DNA of 39,208 nucleotides from an uncultured Eubacteriales bacterium (GCA_900542005.1 UQLW01000030.1:1-39208); one strand, 5' to 3'; shown: positions 23,112-30,961, counted from the stretch's first letter. Numbers and translations are program-made. The notes: generated from the letters alone by a model not told the origin.

Positions 23112-24002
23112 ATGCAGTTTTTTCATCCGGATGAGGTAAAATTCCTGACGCCCCTGTGGACGGGCGAGCGCATGGAGGATGGGCGGCCCAAGGTGCCCGC
23201 CGGCGTGCTGGAGCGCCTGCGCCGGCTCACCCTGGAGGAGGCCTGGGGCCCCATTTACCAGAAGGGGTATAAATATCAGTTCGAGGGAAATCTCAAGCGC
23301 ACCAATCCCGACCCGGACTACCGGCTGGTGGGCAGGGCGGTGACCGCGGTGCTGATGCCCACGCGGCCGGATCTGGAGGAGCTGCTCAAGCGCCAGGGGC
23401 TGGAGCGGGAGGGCCGCCGGGGCACCTTCAACCAGTGGGTCATCGACTCGCTGGTGGAGGACGATGTGGTGGTGGTCGATTTTTATGACAAGGTGCGCGA
23501 CGGTACCTTTGTGGGCGGCAACCTTTCCACGGCCATCCGCACCCGCACGGTGCGGGGCGGCGCGGTTTTCTGGGGCGGGATCCGGGATATGGAGCAGATC
23601 GTCCACATCGACGGGCTGCAGATCTACCACCGGGGCGAGGATCCCACCGCCATCGCGGAATACGTCATGACCGGTATGAATACCCCCTGCCGCATTGGCC
23701 AGGCCGTCTGCCTGCCGGGCGACGTGGTGTTCGGCACCCAGTCGGGCGTGCTCTTTATCCCTGCCCACCTGGCCGAGGAGGTGGTGGTGCAGGCGGAGAA
23801 GAGCCATGTGCGCGATATCTTCGGCTTTACCCGGCTCAAGCAGCGCATCTACACCAGCGCGCAGATCGACACCGCCTGGACGCTGCCCATGCTGGAGGAT
23901 TTCGTGGATTGGATCGGCCGGGATCCGGCGGGCGAGGGCTACCGCCACCTGACCTGGGAAGAAGAGCTGGAGCAGGCGCGCAGGAAGGCGGAGGAAAAGT
24001 AA
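23112..24002 (+). CDS. RraA-like aldolase/lyase family protein
   Basis: A 296-residue member of the RraA/HMG-CHA aldolase fold. Relatives are class II pyruvate aldolases that cleave 4-hydroxy-4-methyl-2-oxoglutarate and similar compounds, or the RNase E inhibitor RraA. VGGNLSTAIRTR and GGIRDMEQI give the conserved glycine loop and Arg-Asp pair, and LPGDVVFGTQSGVLFIP matches the C-terminal PGD...DGV motif with a changed acid. It is about 80-130 residues longer than typical RraA (160-220). AAAGGAGGATATGAC precedes the start. In this operon, cleavage of a dehydrated acid to pyruvate plus an aldehyde is the most likely step; inference from context. Confidence 0.75.
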   Translation: MQFFHPDEVKFLTPLWTGERMEDGRPKVPAGVLERLRRLTLEEAWGPIYQKGYKYQFEGNLKRTNPDPDYRLVGRAVTAVLMPTRPDLEELLKRQGLEREGRRGTFNQWVIDSLVEDDVVVVDFYDKVRDGTFVGGNLSTAIRTRTVRGGAVFWGGIRDMEQIVHIDGLQIYHRGEDPTAIAEYVMTGMNTPCRIGQAVCLPGDVVFGTQSGVLFIPAHLAEEVVVQAEKSHVRDIFGFTRLKQRIYTSAQIDTAWTLPMLEDFVDWIGRDPAGEGYRHLTWEEELEQARRKAEEK

Positions 24003-24093
24003 AGGCCATGGGCTGTTCCATGCCCGGGTAACGCATTGAATATTTCCACCGGCCGGGCAGCAGGGGCTTTCCGGCCGGGAAAGGGGGAAAAGG

Positions 24094-25089
24094 ATGAAGA
24101 TACTGGTAACCATGGGCGAGGGCCCGCTGAGGGATAGCTTTATCCCGCCCCGGCAGGCGGCCGCGCTGGAGGCGATGGGCGAGGTGGAGTGGAATCCGCT
24201 GCCCCGCCCCTACACGGGCGAGGAGCTGGCCCCGCGCCTCAAGGGCGTGGATGTGCTGGTCACAGGCTGGGGCTCGCCCCAGATGAACGAGGCGGTTCTC
24301 CGGGAGGCGGACCGGCTCAGGGTGATCGCCCATACCGGCGGTTCGGTGGCCGCCATGGTCTCTCCGGCGCTCTATGAGCGGGGCGTCCGCGTGCTCAGCG
24401 GCAATGAGCTCTACGCCGAATCCGTGGCGGAGGCAGTCATTGCCTACGCGCTGACCGCCCTGCGGGATATTCCCGGCTACCTGCAGACCCGGGAGCAGGG
24501 CTGGCCCGCGCCCAACAGCTATAACGAGGGGCTGCTGGACCAGCCGGTGGGCCTTCTGGGCTTCGGAGCCATTGCCCGCCATGTGGTCCGGCTGTTGCGG
24601 CCCTTCCGCTGCCCGGTCAAGGTGTGGGCCGACCATCTTTCGCCCCAGGAGGCGGAGCAATGGGGCGTTGTGAAGGCGGGGCCCGAGGAGATTTTCTCCA
24701 CCTGCAAGCTGGTGTCTGTACACCTGGCCCAGCGGCCGGAAACCTACCGCTTAGTCCATAAAGGGCTGCTGGAGCGGCTGATGCCGGGAGCCGTGTTCAT
24801 CAATACGGCCCGGGGCAGCATCGTGGACGAGGAGGCCCTGGCCCTGCTGCTGGCCCAGGGCCGGTTCAAGGCGGTGCTGGACGTGTACCAGCAGGAGCCG
24901 CTGCCCATGGACAGCCCGCTGCGGGGGCTGCCCGGCGTGTATCTGATGCCCCATATGGGCGGCCCCACGGTGGACCGCAGGCCCCATGTCACCCAGCGGC
25001 TGCTGGAGGAGCTGCCCCGCGCCCTGGCTGGGGAGCCCACCTTCCTGGATATTTCCAAGGAGGCCGCCGCCCGGATGACGCTGGAATAG
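24094..25089 (+). CDS. D-isomer-specific 2-hydroxyacid dehydrogenase
   Basis: A 331-residue NAD(P)-dependent dehydrogenase, last in the sugar-acid operon. The Rossmann motif GLLGFGAIAR is near residue 152. The catalytic residues are intact: Arg in NTARGSIVDEEAL, Glu in YQQEPLP and His in MPHMGG. It may reduce a 2-oxoacid product or oxidise a 2-hydroxyacid intermediate. GAAAGGGGGAAAAGG precedes the ATG. A 91-base gap separates it from the aldolase gene, with no terminator seen, so read-through is plausible. It resembles the 5317-6321 gene in family and length but the two are diverged. Confidence 0.85.
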   Translation: MKILVTMGEGPLRDSFIPPRQAAALEAMGEVEWNPLPRPYTGEELAPRLKGVDVLVTGWGSPQMNEAVLREADRLRVIAHTGGSVAAMVSPALYERGVRVLSGNELYAESVAEAVIAYALTALRDIPGYLQTREQGWPAPNSYNEGLLDQPVGLLGFGAIARHVVRLLRPFRCPVKVWADHLSPQEAEQWGVVKAGPEEIFSTCKLVSVHLAQRPETYRLVHKGLLERLMPGAVFINTARGSIVDEEALALLLAQGRFKAVLDVYQQEPLPMDSPLRGLPGVYLMPHMGGPTVDRRPHVTQRLLEELPRALAGEPTFLDISKEAAARMTLE

Positions 25090-25134
25090 GTTGGAGGATG
25101 CTCCGATCGCACCACAATCCTGCTTAAAGATAAA

Positions 25135-25212
25135 GAGCCGCCTTGCTTTTTCCCGGCTGCGGCGATACCGTGAGAGGGTATATCACTAGCTTTAGAAGGA
25201 AGGCGGTTTTTT
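25135..25212 (+). promoter_or_regulatory. hairpin leader of the MATE gene, possible riboswitch
   Basis: CCGCCTT (25138-25144) pairs with AAGGCGG (25200-25206), and six T follow directly, ending one base before the GTG start. The 55-base apical region folds an ATACC/GGGTAT hairpin, and GCCGC near 25140 can alternatively pair with GCGGC near 25160. The 3' arm also contains the likely ribosome binding site AAGGAAGG. This layout fits a switch acting on both termination and initiation. Guanidine-IV (mepA-motif) riboswitches control this transporter type in Clostridia, but I could not confirm their consensus here. Confidence 0.45.
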
Positions 25213-25213
25213 C

Positions 25214-26623
25214 GTGGGTCGTTCAGCCTTTAGCCTGGCCCGCGCGGGCTCCCGGGCGGACCGGTTCTTCACACGGATCTGGGGCAGCGAGCTGTTCACC
25301 TACCGTCAGGTGTTCGGCATGCTGATCCCGCTGATCCTGGATCAGCTTTCCATCAATCTAATCAGCGTGCTGGCCACCTCCATGATCAGCGCCTCCAGCC
25401 AGGAGTCGGTGTCGGCGGTCAGCCTGGTGAATCCGGCCATCATGCTCATTACCGCCCTCTATGGGGCTATCGCCTCCGGCGGTGCGGTTATCGTAGCGCA
25501 GTACAAGGGCCGGGGCGATGAGGAGCGGGTGCGCCTTAGCGCCGGCCAGTCGATGCTGGCCATCTTCTCGGCGGCCCTGCTGTGCAGCGTGCTGCTGATT
25601 GCCGGCGCGCGGCCGCTGCTGGGGCTGCTGTACCGGGGGCTAGACCCGGCGGTGATGGAGAAGGCGGTGGGGTATATGCGGGGCTTTTCCTGCTCGCTGG
25701 CGCCCTATTCCATCTATGCCGCCGCCTTTGCCGCCTTCCGCGGCGCCGGGGCGACCAAGGTCTGTATGGGCATGTCCATCACCATGAATGCCATATACCT
25801 GCTGGCCAGCATCCTGTTTCTCAATGTGCTGAAGCTGGACATCGCCGGGACGGCCCTGGCCTACAATGTGGCCCGGATCATCGGCGCCGCCATGTCCCTG
25901 GTGCTCATTACCCGGCCCGGCGGCGCCATCTGCATTGGCCTGCGCCATGTGCTGACGGTCAGCCGGCCCATCCTGCGCTCGATTGCGCGGCTGGCCGTCC
26001 CCTTTGCGGTGGAGCAGATCTTCTTCAACGGCGGCACGCTGCTGGCCCAGACCTATATGGTTCAGCTAGGGGCGCTGGCTGTCGCGGCCAACGCGGTGGG
26101 CAATTCCGCCTTTCTCATGCTTTATTGTACCGGTACTGCGGTGGCCAATCTCACCATTACCCTGGTGGGGCAGTGCGTCGGAAGGGGAGACCGGCAGCTG
26201 GCGCGGCAATATGCCCGGGGGATGCTGCTGCTGGGTACGCTGGCCTCGCTGGCCTCCATCGCCCTGTTCCTGCCGCTGATGAATGGGATCCTGTCCCTCT
26301 ATGCGCCGCCGGAGGAAACGCTGTCGCTGGTGCGGCGGCTCTTATACATCGCCATGGCAGGCCTGCCGTTGTTCTGGGCGCTGTCCAACGTGCTGCCCAA
26401 CGCCCTGCGGGCGGCAGGGGACGCCGGCTTTACCACGGCGGTGTCGCTGGTCTCCCTGTGGGCTGTGCGGGTGGGCCTGGGCTATGTGCTGGCGCTTCCG
26501 CTGGGCCTGGGCGTGTCGGGCGTATGGGTGGCCATGGTGCTGGAATGGGCGGCAAGGGGCTTGGTGTTCCTCTTGCGGTACCGGGGGGATGCGTGGCTTA
26601 GCAAGAAGACGCTGGAGGAGTGA
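25214..26623 (+). CDS. MATE family efflux transporter
   Basis: A 469-residue, 12-segment multidrug and toxin extrusion protein (MepA/NorM type) that exports cationic compounds using a proton or sodium gradient. Two homologous halves of about 220 residues are visible, with the typical QESVSAVSLVNP loop after segment 1. The first codon is GTG at 25214, taken from AAGGAAGG upstream; the only nearby in-frame ATG is 35 codons in and would cut into segment 1. It stands alone, with a terminator at its 3' end, and the 5' leader hairpin suggests ligand-dependent control. Substrate unknown. Confidence 0.88.
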   Translation: MGRSAFSLARAGSRADRFFTRIWGSELFTYRQVFGMLIPLILDQLSINLISVLATSMISASSQESVSAVSLVNPAIMLITALYGAIASGGAVIVAQYKGRGDEERVRLSAGQSMLAIFSAALLCSVLLIAGARPLLGLLYRGLDPAVMEKAVGYMRGFSCSLAPYSIYAAAFAAFRGAGATKVCMGMSITMNAIYLLASILFLNVLKLDIAGTALAYNVARIIGAAMSLVLITRPGGAICIGLRHVLTVSRPILRSIARLAVPFAVEQIFFNGGTLLAQTYMVQLGALAVAANAVGNSAFLMLYCTGTAVANLTITLVGQCVGRGDRQLARQYARGMLLLGTLASLASIALFLPLMNGILSLYAPPEETLSLVRRLLYIAMAGLPLFWALSNVLPNALRAAGDAGFTTAVSLVSLWAVRVGLGYVLALPLGLGVSGVWVAMVLEWAARGLVFLLRYRGDAWLSKKTLEE

Positions 26624-26660
26624 GGCTAAGGCCCGCATTCCCTGATAGGGGTATATAGAA

Positions 26661-26694
26661 AAAAGAACCGCTTCGTTCCCAGAACGAAGCGGTT
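26661..26694. terminator. bidirectional terminator between MATE and pyrE
   Basis: A perfect 13-bp stem (26666-26678 with 26682-26694) with a 3-base loop. Six T follow on the minus strand, so it mainly serves pyrE, while the MATE transcript ends there too. Confidence 0.85.
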
Positions 26695-26718
26695 TGCTGT
26701 TATCGGGAAAAGGCGGAG

Positions 26719-27384
26719 CTAACCGAAGATGCAATATGTCTCCATATAGCGCTCCATCGCCGCCAGCACACTGCCATAGGTCCCCTGCTCCTTGAGGTAT
26801 TCATAGATATCCTGCACGGTTACCAGGGCGTGCACGCGGATGCCGAACTCCTCGCCCACCTCCATGACGGCAGTTTTGCCGGGGGTCGATCCCACCTCGC
26901 AGCGGTTGACGGAGATAAACATATCGGTCACCTTTACGTCGGCGCAGCCCGTCAGGACGGGCATGGTCTCCCGCACGGCGGTGCCGGCGGTGATGACGTC
27001 CTCGATGATGATGATCCGGTCGCCGTCCTTGGGCTTATAGCCTACGATGGAACCGCCCTCGCCATGGTCCTTGGCCTCCTTGCGGTTGAAGAAGAAGGGC
27101 TTGTCCAGCCCGTAATTCCGGGCCAGGGCGCCGGCGGCGGAGGTGGCCAGGGGGATGCCCTTATAGGCGGGGCCGAACATGGCGTCGAAATCGCCTCCGA
27201 CGGCGTCATGGACGGCGGCGGCGTAGAATTCTCCCAGCCGGGAGCTCTGCAGGCCGGTTTTATAGTTGCCGGTGTTGACAAAGTAGGGCGTATTGCGTCC
27301 GCTCTTGGTGACAAAGTCGCCAAAACGCAGCACATCCGCGCTCATCATGAATTCTATAAATTCCTTCTTGGCTTGCGTCAGCAT
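26719..27384 (-). CDS. pyrE: orotate phosphoribosyltransferase
   Basis: PyrE makes orotidine monophosphate from orotate and PRPP in pyrimidine synthesis. The 221-residue protein has the PRPP-binding loop IIIIEDVITAGTAVRE and the catalytic-loop region FFNRKEAKDHGEGG, both typical. Start choice is between ATGs at 27384 and 27390; AAAGGA fits 27384 with nine-base spacing. A longer frame through 27435 has no binding site. TGGTATACT (27412-27420) is an extended -10 promoter just upstream. It stands alone without pyrF or pyrD, as is common when pyr genes are scattered, and no PyrR-type leader is visible. Confidence 0.93.
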   Translation of the reverse strand: MLTQAKKEFIEFMMSADVLRFGDFVTKSGRNTPYFVNTGNYKTGLQSSRLGEFYAAAVHDAVGGDFDAMFGPAYKGIPLATSAAGALARNYGLDKPFFFNRKEAKDHGEGGSIVGYKPKDGDRIIIIEDVITAGTAVRETMPVLTGCADVKVTDMFISVNRCEVGSTPGKTAVMEVGEEFGIRVHALVTVQDIYEYLKEQGTYGSVLAAMERYMETYCIFG

Positions 27385-27411
27385 GTCCATCCATCCTTTG
27401 GGTTTTTGTTT

Positions 27412-27420
27412 AGTATACCA
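27412..27420 (-). promoter_or_regulatory. extended -10 promoter of pyrE
   Basis: TGGTATACT on the minus strand, a TGn extended -10, lies about 30 bases before the start. There is no good -35 box. Confidence 0.5.
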
Positions 27421-27501
27421 TATCCCTGCCGCCATGGCCAGGCCATTGAGGCCAAAGCGTCGCTGCGGCCGGCATTTTTTGGATGGGATGCGGCCTCCAT
27501 G

Positions 27502-28701
27502 TCAGGGGTCACGGGTCAGCAGGCGGCGGTAGCTGCGGTCGATACCCAGCGCGCCCAGGGGCGCTGTGATCAGAATCCCAAGCACAGCCACAGAGAGTAC
27601 GAGGCGGCCGCAGGGCAGGCCCATGGCCAGCGGGGCGGAACCAATAGCAGCCTGCACCGTGGCCTTGGGCAGGTAAGCGATGAGGCAAAAAAGCCGCTCT
27701 TTGCGGGACAGCCCAGTCCGCACCAGGCAGAGGGCCACGCCGGCGGAGCGAAAGAGGAGGGCGGTCAGGATCATGGCGCCTGCCGCCAGCCCCGCCTGGA
27801 GGGTATAGCGGATATCGACCGCCGCGCCGACCAACACGAACAGGACGATTTCAGCGGCCAGCCACAGCTTGCCCAGTTTATCGGAGAGCCGGCGCACAGC
27901 GGCGGGGGTATAGCGCGTTTTCAGGGCCGCCGCCATGCTGATCACAGCCAGCAGGCCGCTGACCGGTATCGTCCCTTTCAGCCACTGCTCCGCCGCTACC
28001 AGCAGAAAGGCGATGCTCAGGATCACGAGCGTCCCGGCGCTGCTGCCCACGGAGCGGCCGCGGCGGGCCAGCCTCCTCAGGGCCAGCCCCAGGCAGGCCC
28101 CGACTGCTGCGCCCAGCGCTATGCCCAGAAGGATGGATACCGGGATTTCCATGAGGTCAGTGAAGCGAGCGGAGCCTCCCTGGACCATAGAGGTAAAGGA
28201 GGTGAACAAGACCAGCACGAACACATCGTCGCAGGAGGCTCCCGCCATGACCATCTGCGGAATGCCATGGCGGGTCCCGTACTGCTGCTCGATCAGCTGA
28301 ACCATCCGCGGGACAACCACGGCAGGGGAAACGGCCGCCAGCACCGCGCCCATAAGGGCCCCCTCCATGGGGGTAATCCCCAGTATATACGGCCCCAGCA
28401 GTACATAGCCGAGGATCTCAAAGCTGGCAGGGACAAAGCTCATCAGCAGGGCAGGGCGTCCCACCTGCTTGAGTTCGGCCAGGTTCAGGGAAAGGCCGGC
28501 CTTAAGCAGGATCACGACCAGGGCGGCCTGGCGCAAGCTGGCCGAGATGGAAAGGACGCTGGCGTCCAGCGCATGGAGGGCATAGGGCCCCAGCAGAATC
28601 CCGGCAGCCAGCATCCCCATGATGCGGGGCAAGCCGGTACGCTGGCAGAGCCAGGCCGCGGCCAATCCGGCCAGGAAGATCAGGGCAAACGAAGTCAGCA
28701 T
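27502..28701 (-). CDS. cation:proton antiporter (CPA family), fluoride-responsive
   Basis: A 399-residue membrane protein with about 11-12 segments of the sodium/proton exchanger fold. CQRTGLPRIMGMLAAGILLGP is the family's N-terminal motif, and SPAVVVPRM and ASCDDVFVLVLF supply the conserved acidic transport residues. Members under fluoride riboswitches are thought to help cells survive fluoride stress, by pH or ion balance or fluoride export. AAGGAGG lies eight bases before the ATG at 28701; a frame extending through 28797 reads through the riboswitch and is artefactual. It has its own promoter at 28828-28855, directly after alaS. Confidence 0.85.
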   Translation of the reverse strand: MLTSFALIFLAGLAAAWLCQRTGLPRIMGMLAAGILLGPYALHALDASVLSISASLRQAALVVILLKAGLSLNLAELKQVGRPALLMSFVPASFEILGYVLLGPYILGITPMEGALMGAVLAAVSPAVVVPRMVQLIEQQYGTRHGIPQMVMAGASCDDVFVLVLFTSFTSMVQGGSARFTDLMEIPVSILLGIALGAAVGACLGLALRRLARRGRSVGSSAGTLVILSIAFLLVAAEQWLKGTIPVSGLLAVISMAAALKTRYTPAAVRRLSDKLGKLWLAAEIVLFVLVGAAVDIRYTLQAGLAAGAMILTALLFRSAGVALCLVRTGLSRKERLFCLIAYLPKATVQAAIGSAPLAMGLPCGRLVLSVAVLGILITAPLGALGIDRSYRRLLTRDP

Positions 28702-28723
28702 GGAAAAACCTCCTTGAACGCGC

Positions 28724-28775
28724 AAAAAAGCTGATGCCTTTCTGCGACGGAAAATCACAGAAGCCATCAGCTTTT
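28724..28775 (-). terminator. riboswitch expression-platform terminator
   Basis: On the minus strand AAAAGCUGAUG pairs with CAUCAGCUUUU, the intervening CUUCUG pairs with CAGAAAG, and six T follow. Its 5' arm is the 3' half of the fluoride aptamer, so ligand binding and termination are mutually exclusive. Confidence 0.85.
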
Positions 28776-28816
28776 GCAAGCGGTTTAGGTTGCCCAAGGG
28801 AGCGCTTCATTCCCTT
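28756..28816 (-). promoter_or_regulatory. fluoride riboswitch (crcB motif)
   Basis: The leader begins GGGAAUGAAGCGCUCCC, a hairpin whose loop holds AUGAAGC. It continues with a UUGGG/CCUAA hairpin, AACCGCUU, and then GCUGAUGGCUUCUG. The loop GAAGC pairs with the downstream GCUUC, the pseudoknot of crcB-motif RNAs; the pattern follows the Thermotoga aptamer, including AUGA(A/G)GC and GCUGAUGGC(U/C)UCU. Bound fluoride should hold this fold, disrupt the terminator at 28724-28775 and switch on the antiporter. Confidence 0.9.
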
Positions 28817-28827
28817 AAAACGGTATC

Positions 28828-28855
28828 ATCATACCACAAAGAAGCCCTTTGTCAA
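28828..28855 (-). promoter_or_regulatory. promoter of the fluoride-riboswitch transcript
   Basis: Perfect TTGACA (28850-28855) and TATGAT (28828-28833) on the minus strand with a 16-base spacer, starting within ten bases of the alaS stop codon. Confidence 0.75.
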
Positions 28856-28864
28856 GGCCTGCGG

Positions 28865-30673
28865 CTATTGGGCGGGCTCCAGCACCGCACGGATGCGGCG
28901 CACACCAGCCGAGGAAGCCTGCTCCTTCTGAATGGTGAAGTGGCCCAGCTCGCCGGTGCGGGCGGCATGGGGGCCGCCGCAGATCTCGCAGGAATATTCG
29001 CCCATGGTGTAGACCTTGACCACATCGCCATATTTGCTGGAGAACACACCCATGGCGTTACGGGCGCGGGCCTCCTCCAGCGGCATTTCCTCGCAGACAA
29101 CCGGTACGTCAGCCTCGATGGCCTGGTTGACCCAGTCCTCCACAGCCTTTAGCTCGGCGGGCTCCAGCTTGCGGGGGAAGTTGAAGTCAAAGCGCAGGCG
29201 CTCGGCGGTAATGTTGGAGCCGCGCTGGGTAATGCCGCTGTCCAGCAGCGTGCGCAGGGCGGCGTTAAGCAGATGGGTCGCCGTATGCAGCCGCGCGGTG
29301 GCCTCGCCGGTGTCGGCCAGGCCGCCCTTAAAGCGCTGCTCCGAGCCGGCCTGGGATTTTTTCTGATGCTCAGCAAAGGCGGCGGCATAGCCGGCCTCGT
29401 CCACGGTAAAGCCCTGCTCCTTGGCCATCTCAATGGTCATCTCCAGCGGGTAGCCAAAGGTATCGTACAGGCGGAAGGCGGTCTTGCCGTTAATCACCTT
29501 TTCCGCGCCGGTTTTGGTCATCCAGCCCACCAGCTTGTCGAATTCCTTCAGGCCCTGGGCGATGGTCTTGGCAAAGCGGCTCTCCTCCTGCAGCAGCTCG
29601 CTGAGGATGCGGTCATGGTTGGCAGCAAGCTCAGGATAGACCTCGCCATACTGCTCAATGACCACCTGGGCGATCTGGGCGGTAAAGCCGTCGGGCAGGG
29701 AAAGCTTGCGGCCAAAGCGCACAGCGCGGCGGATCAGGCGGCGCAGCACATAGCCCTGGTCCAGGTTGGAGGGGGTGACGCCCCGCTCGTCGCCCAGGAT
29801 AAAGGTGGCGGTCCGCAGGTGATCGGCCACAATGCGGAAGGCGCGGGTGGATTCCTCGTCCTGACCATACCGAAGCCCGGAGAGGGATTCGATTTTCCCG
29901 ATAATGGGGGCGAATATATCGGTTTCGTATACGGACGCCTTGCCCTGCAGCACCGCGATGGTGCGGTCCAGGCCCATGCCGGTATCCACATTCTTCTTGG
30001 CCAGGGGCTCCAGCTCGCCGGCTTCGGTGCGGTTGAACTGCATGAACACGTCGTTCCAGATTTCAAGATAGCGGCCGCAGTCGCAGGCAGGGGAGCAGTC
30101 GGGCCCGCAGGGGGGCTGGTCGCGGATGATGAACATCTCCGTATCGGGCCCGCAGGGGCCGACGCCGGAGCCCAGGCCCCACCAGTTATTCTCCTTGGGC
30201 AGGAAGAAAATTCGATCCTTGGGCAGGCCGCAGGCCTCCCAGATGGCGGCGGACTCCTCATCGCGGGGGCAGTCCTCGTTGCCGGCAAAGACGGAAACCG
30301 CCAAGCGGGACGGATCCAGTCCCAACCACTGGGGCGAGGTCAGAAACTCCCAGCTCCAGGCGATGGCCTCCTTTTTGAAGTAATCGCCCAGCGACCAGTT
30401 GCCCAGCATTTCAAAGAAGGTCAGGTGGCTGGCGTCGCCGACCTCGTCGATGTCGCCGGTACGGATGCATTTTTGCACGTCAGTCAGCCGGCTTCCTGCA
30501 GGATGATGGGCGCCCAAAAGGTAGGGCACCAGCGGGTGCATACCCGCGGTGGTGAAGAGCACTGTGGGGTCGTTCTCGGGGATCAGCGAGGCCGAGGGGA
30601 TGACGGCATGCCCCTTCGACTCGAAAAACTTCAGGTACATGGCCCGAAGCTCCTTGCTTGTCCAGTTTGCCAT
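28865..30673 (-). CDS. alaS: short alanyl-tRNA synthetase (catalytic plus editing domains)
   Basis: The enzyme charges tRNA-Ala and edits mischarged serine or glycine. It is 602 residues, while typical bacterial AlaRS has about 870. The class II core is intact (HLTFFEMLGNWSLGDYF, FTTAGMHP, GLDRTIAVLQG) with a cysteine-rich insert (PPCGPDCSPACDC). The editing domain has zinc ligands His463/His467 (HTATH) and Cys565/His569 (CGGPH) and ends in GVRRI close to the stop. The DHHA1/C-Ala region for dimerisation and tRNA-elbow contact is missing. Start 30673 follows GAAGGAGGA; longer frames run into the T-box. Short forms are known in some Clostridia; whether a full-length copy also exists cannot be seen here. 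Confidence 0.88.
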   Translation of the reverse strand: MANWTSKELRAMYLKFFESKGHAVIPSASLIPENDPTVLFTTAGMHPLVPYLLGAHHPAGSRLTDVQKCIRTGDIDEVGDASHLTFFEMLGNWSLGDYFKKEAIAWSWEFLTSPQWLGLDPSRLAVSVFAGNEDCPRDEESAAIWEACGLPKDRIFFLPKENNWWGLGSGVGPCGPDTEMFIIRDQPPCGPDCSPACDCGRYLEIWNDVFMQFNRTEAGELEPLAKKNVDTGMGLDRTIAVLQGKASVYETDIFAPIIGKIESLSGLRYGQDEESTRAFRIVADHLRTATFILGDERGVTPSNLDQGYVLRRLIRRAVRFGRKLSLPDGFTAQIAQVVIEQYGEVYPELAANHDRILSELLQEESRFAKTIAQGLKEFDKLVGWMTKTGAEKVINGKTAFRLYDTFGYPLEMTIEMAKEQGFTVDEAGYAAAFAEHQKKSQAGSEQRFKGGLADTGEATARLHTATHLLNAALRTLLDSGITQRGSNITAERLRFDFNFPRKLEPAELKAVEDWVNQAIEADVPVVCEEMPLEEARARNAMGVFSSKYGDVVKVYTMGEYSCEICGGPHAARTGELGHFTIQKEQASSAGVRRIRAVLEPAQ

Positions 30674-30697
30674 GATGATTCCTCCTTCTTTGCTGCC

Positions 30698-30735
30698 GAA
30701 AAATAAAAGGCCCCCGTCCATTGGGACGAAGGCTC
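30698..30735 (-). terminator. T-box terminator of alaS
   Basis: On the minus strand GCCUUCGUCC pairs with GGACGGGGGC around a CAAU loop, followed by CUUUUAUUUUU. Its 5' flank is the T-box sequence, the standard antiterminator/terminator switch. Confidence 0.85.
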
Positions 30736-30926
30736 GTGGTACCACCCAAATTGCCGCGCGCAGGGCACGGCCGCTCTTAGCTTCCGTATCGGGGAGACCG
30801 CCGGCTTTCACCGGGAGCTCATGGGGCGGCTTTGCAACCTCGCCTTCGCCGGCTTGCACCAAACGCCGGTTCTCTGAGGAAGGGATGGCTGTCATAACCC
30901 CAGTCGCAGCTCACACAATTATAGAT
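30698..30926 (-). promoter_or_regulatory. T-box leader of alaS
   Basis: A leader of about 230 bases runs from the promoter at 30933-30961. The T-box core AAUUUGGGUGGUACCACG (complement of 30735-30752) is just before the terminator. Upstream is a long stem I region with a CUCAGAGAACC element, and a GCU triplet in GAGCUCCC is a plausible alanine specifier. Uncharged tRNA-Ala pairing with UGG in the T-box bulge should stabilise the antiterminator and turn on alaS. Confidence 0.88.
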
Positions 30927-30932
30927 AATAAA

Positions 30933-30961
30933 ACTATAGAACAACGAGGGGGAAATGTCAA
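30933..30961 (-). promoter_or_regulatory. promoter of the alaS T-box transcript
   Basis: Perfect TTGACA (30956-30961) and TATAGT (30933-30938) on the minus strand with a 17-base spacer. Confidence 0.8.

Noticed and set aside
28702..28797. 32-codon N-terminal extension of the antiporter
   Set aside because: It runs through the fluoride aptamer and terminator; AAGGAGG lies directly before the ATG at 28701.
30674..30895. 74-codon N-terminal extension of the alanyl-tRNA synthetase
   Set aside because: The extension reads through the T-box and its terminator, and the true ATG at 30673 has a strong ribosome binding site and matches the family N-terminus.
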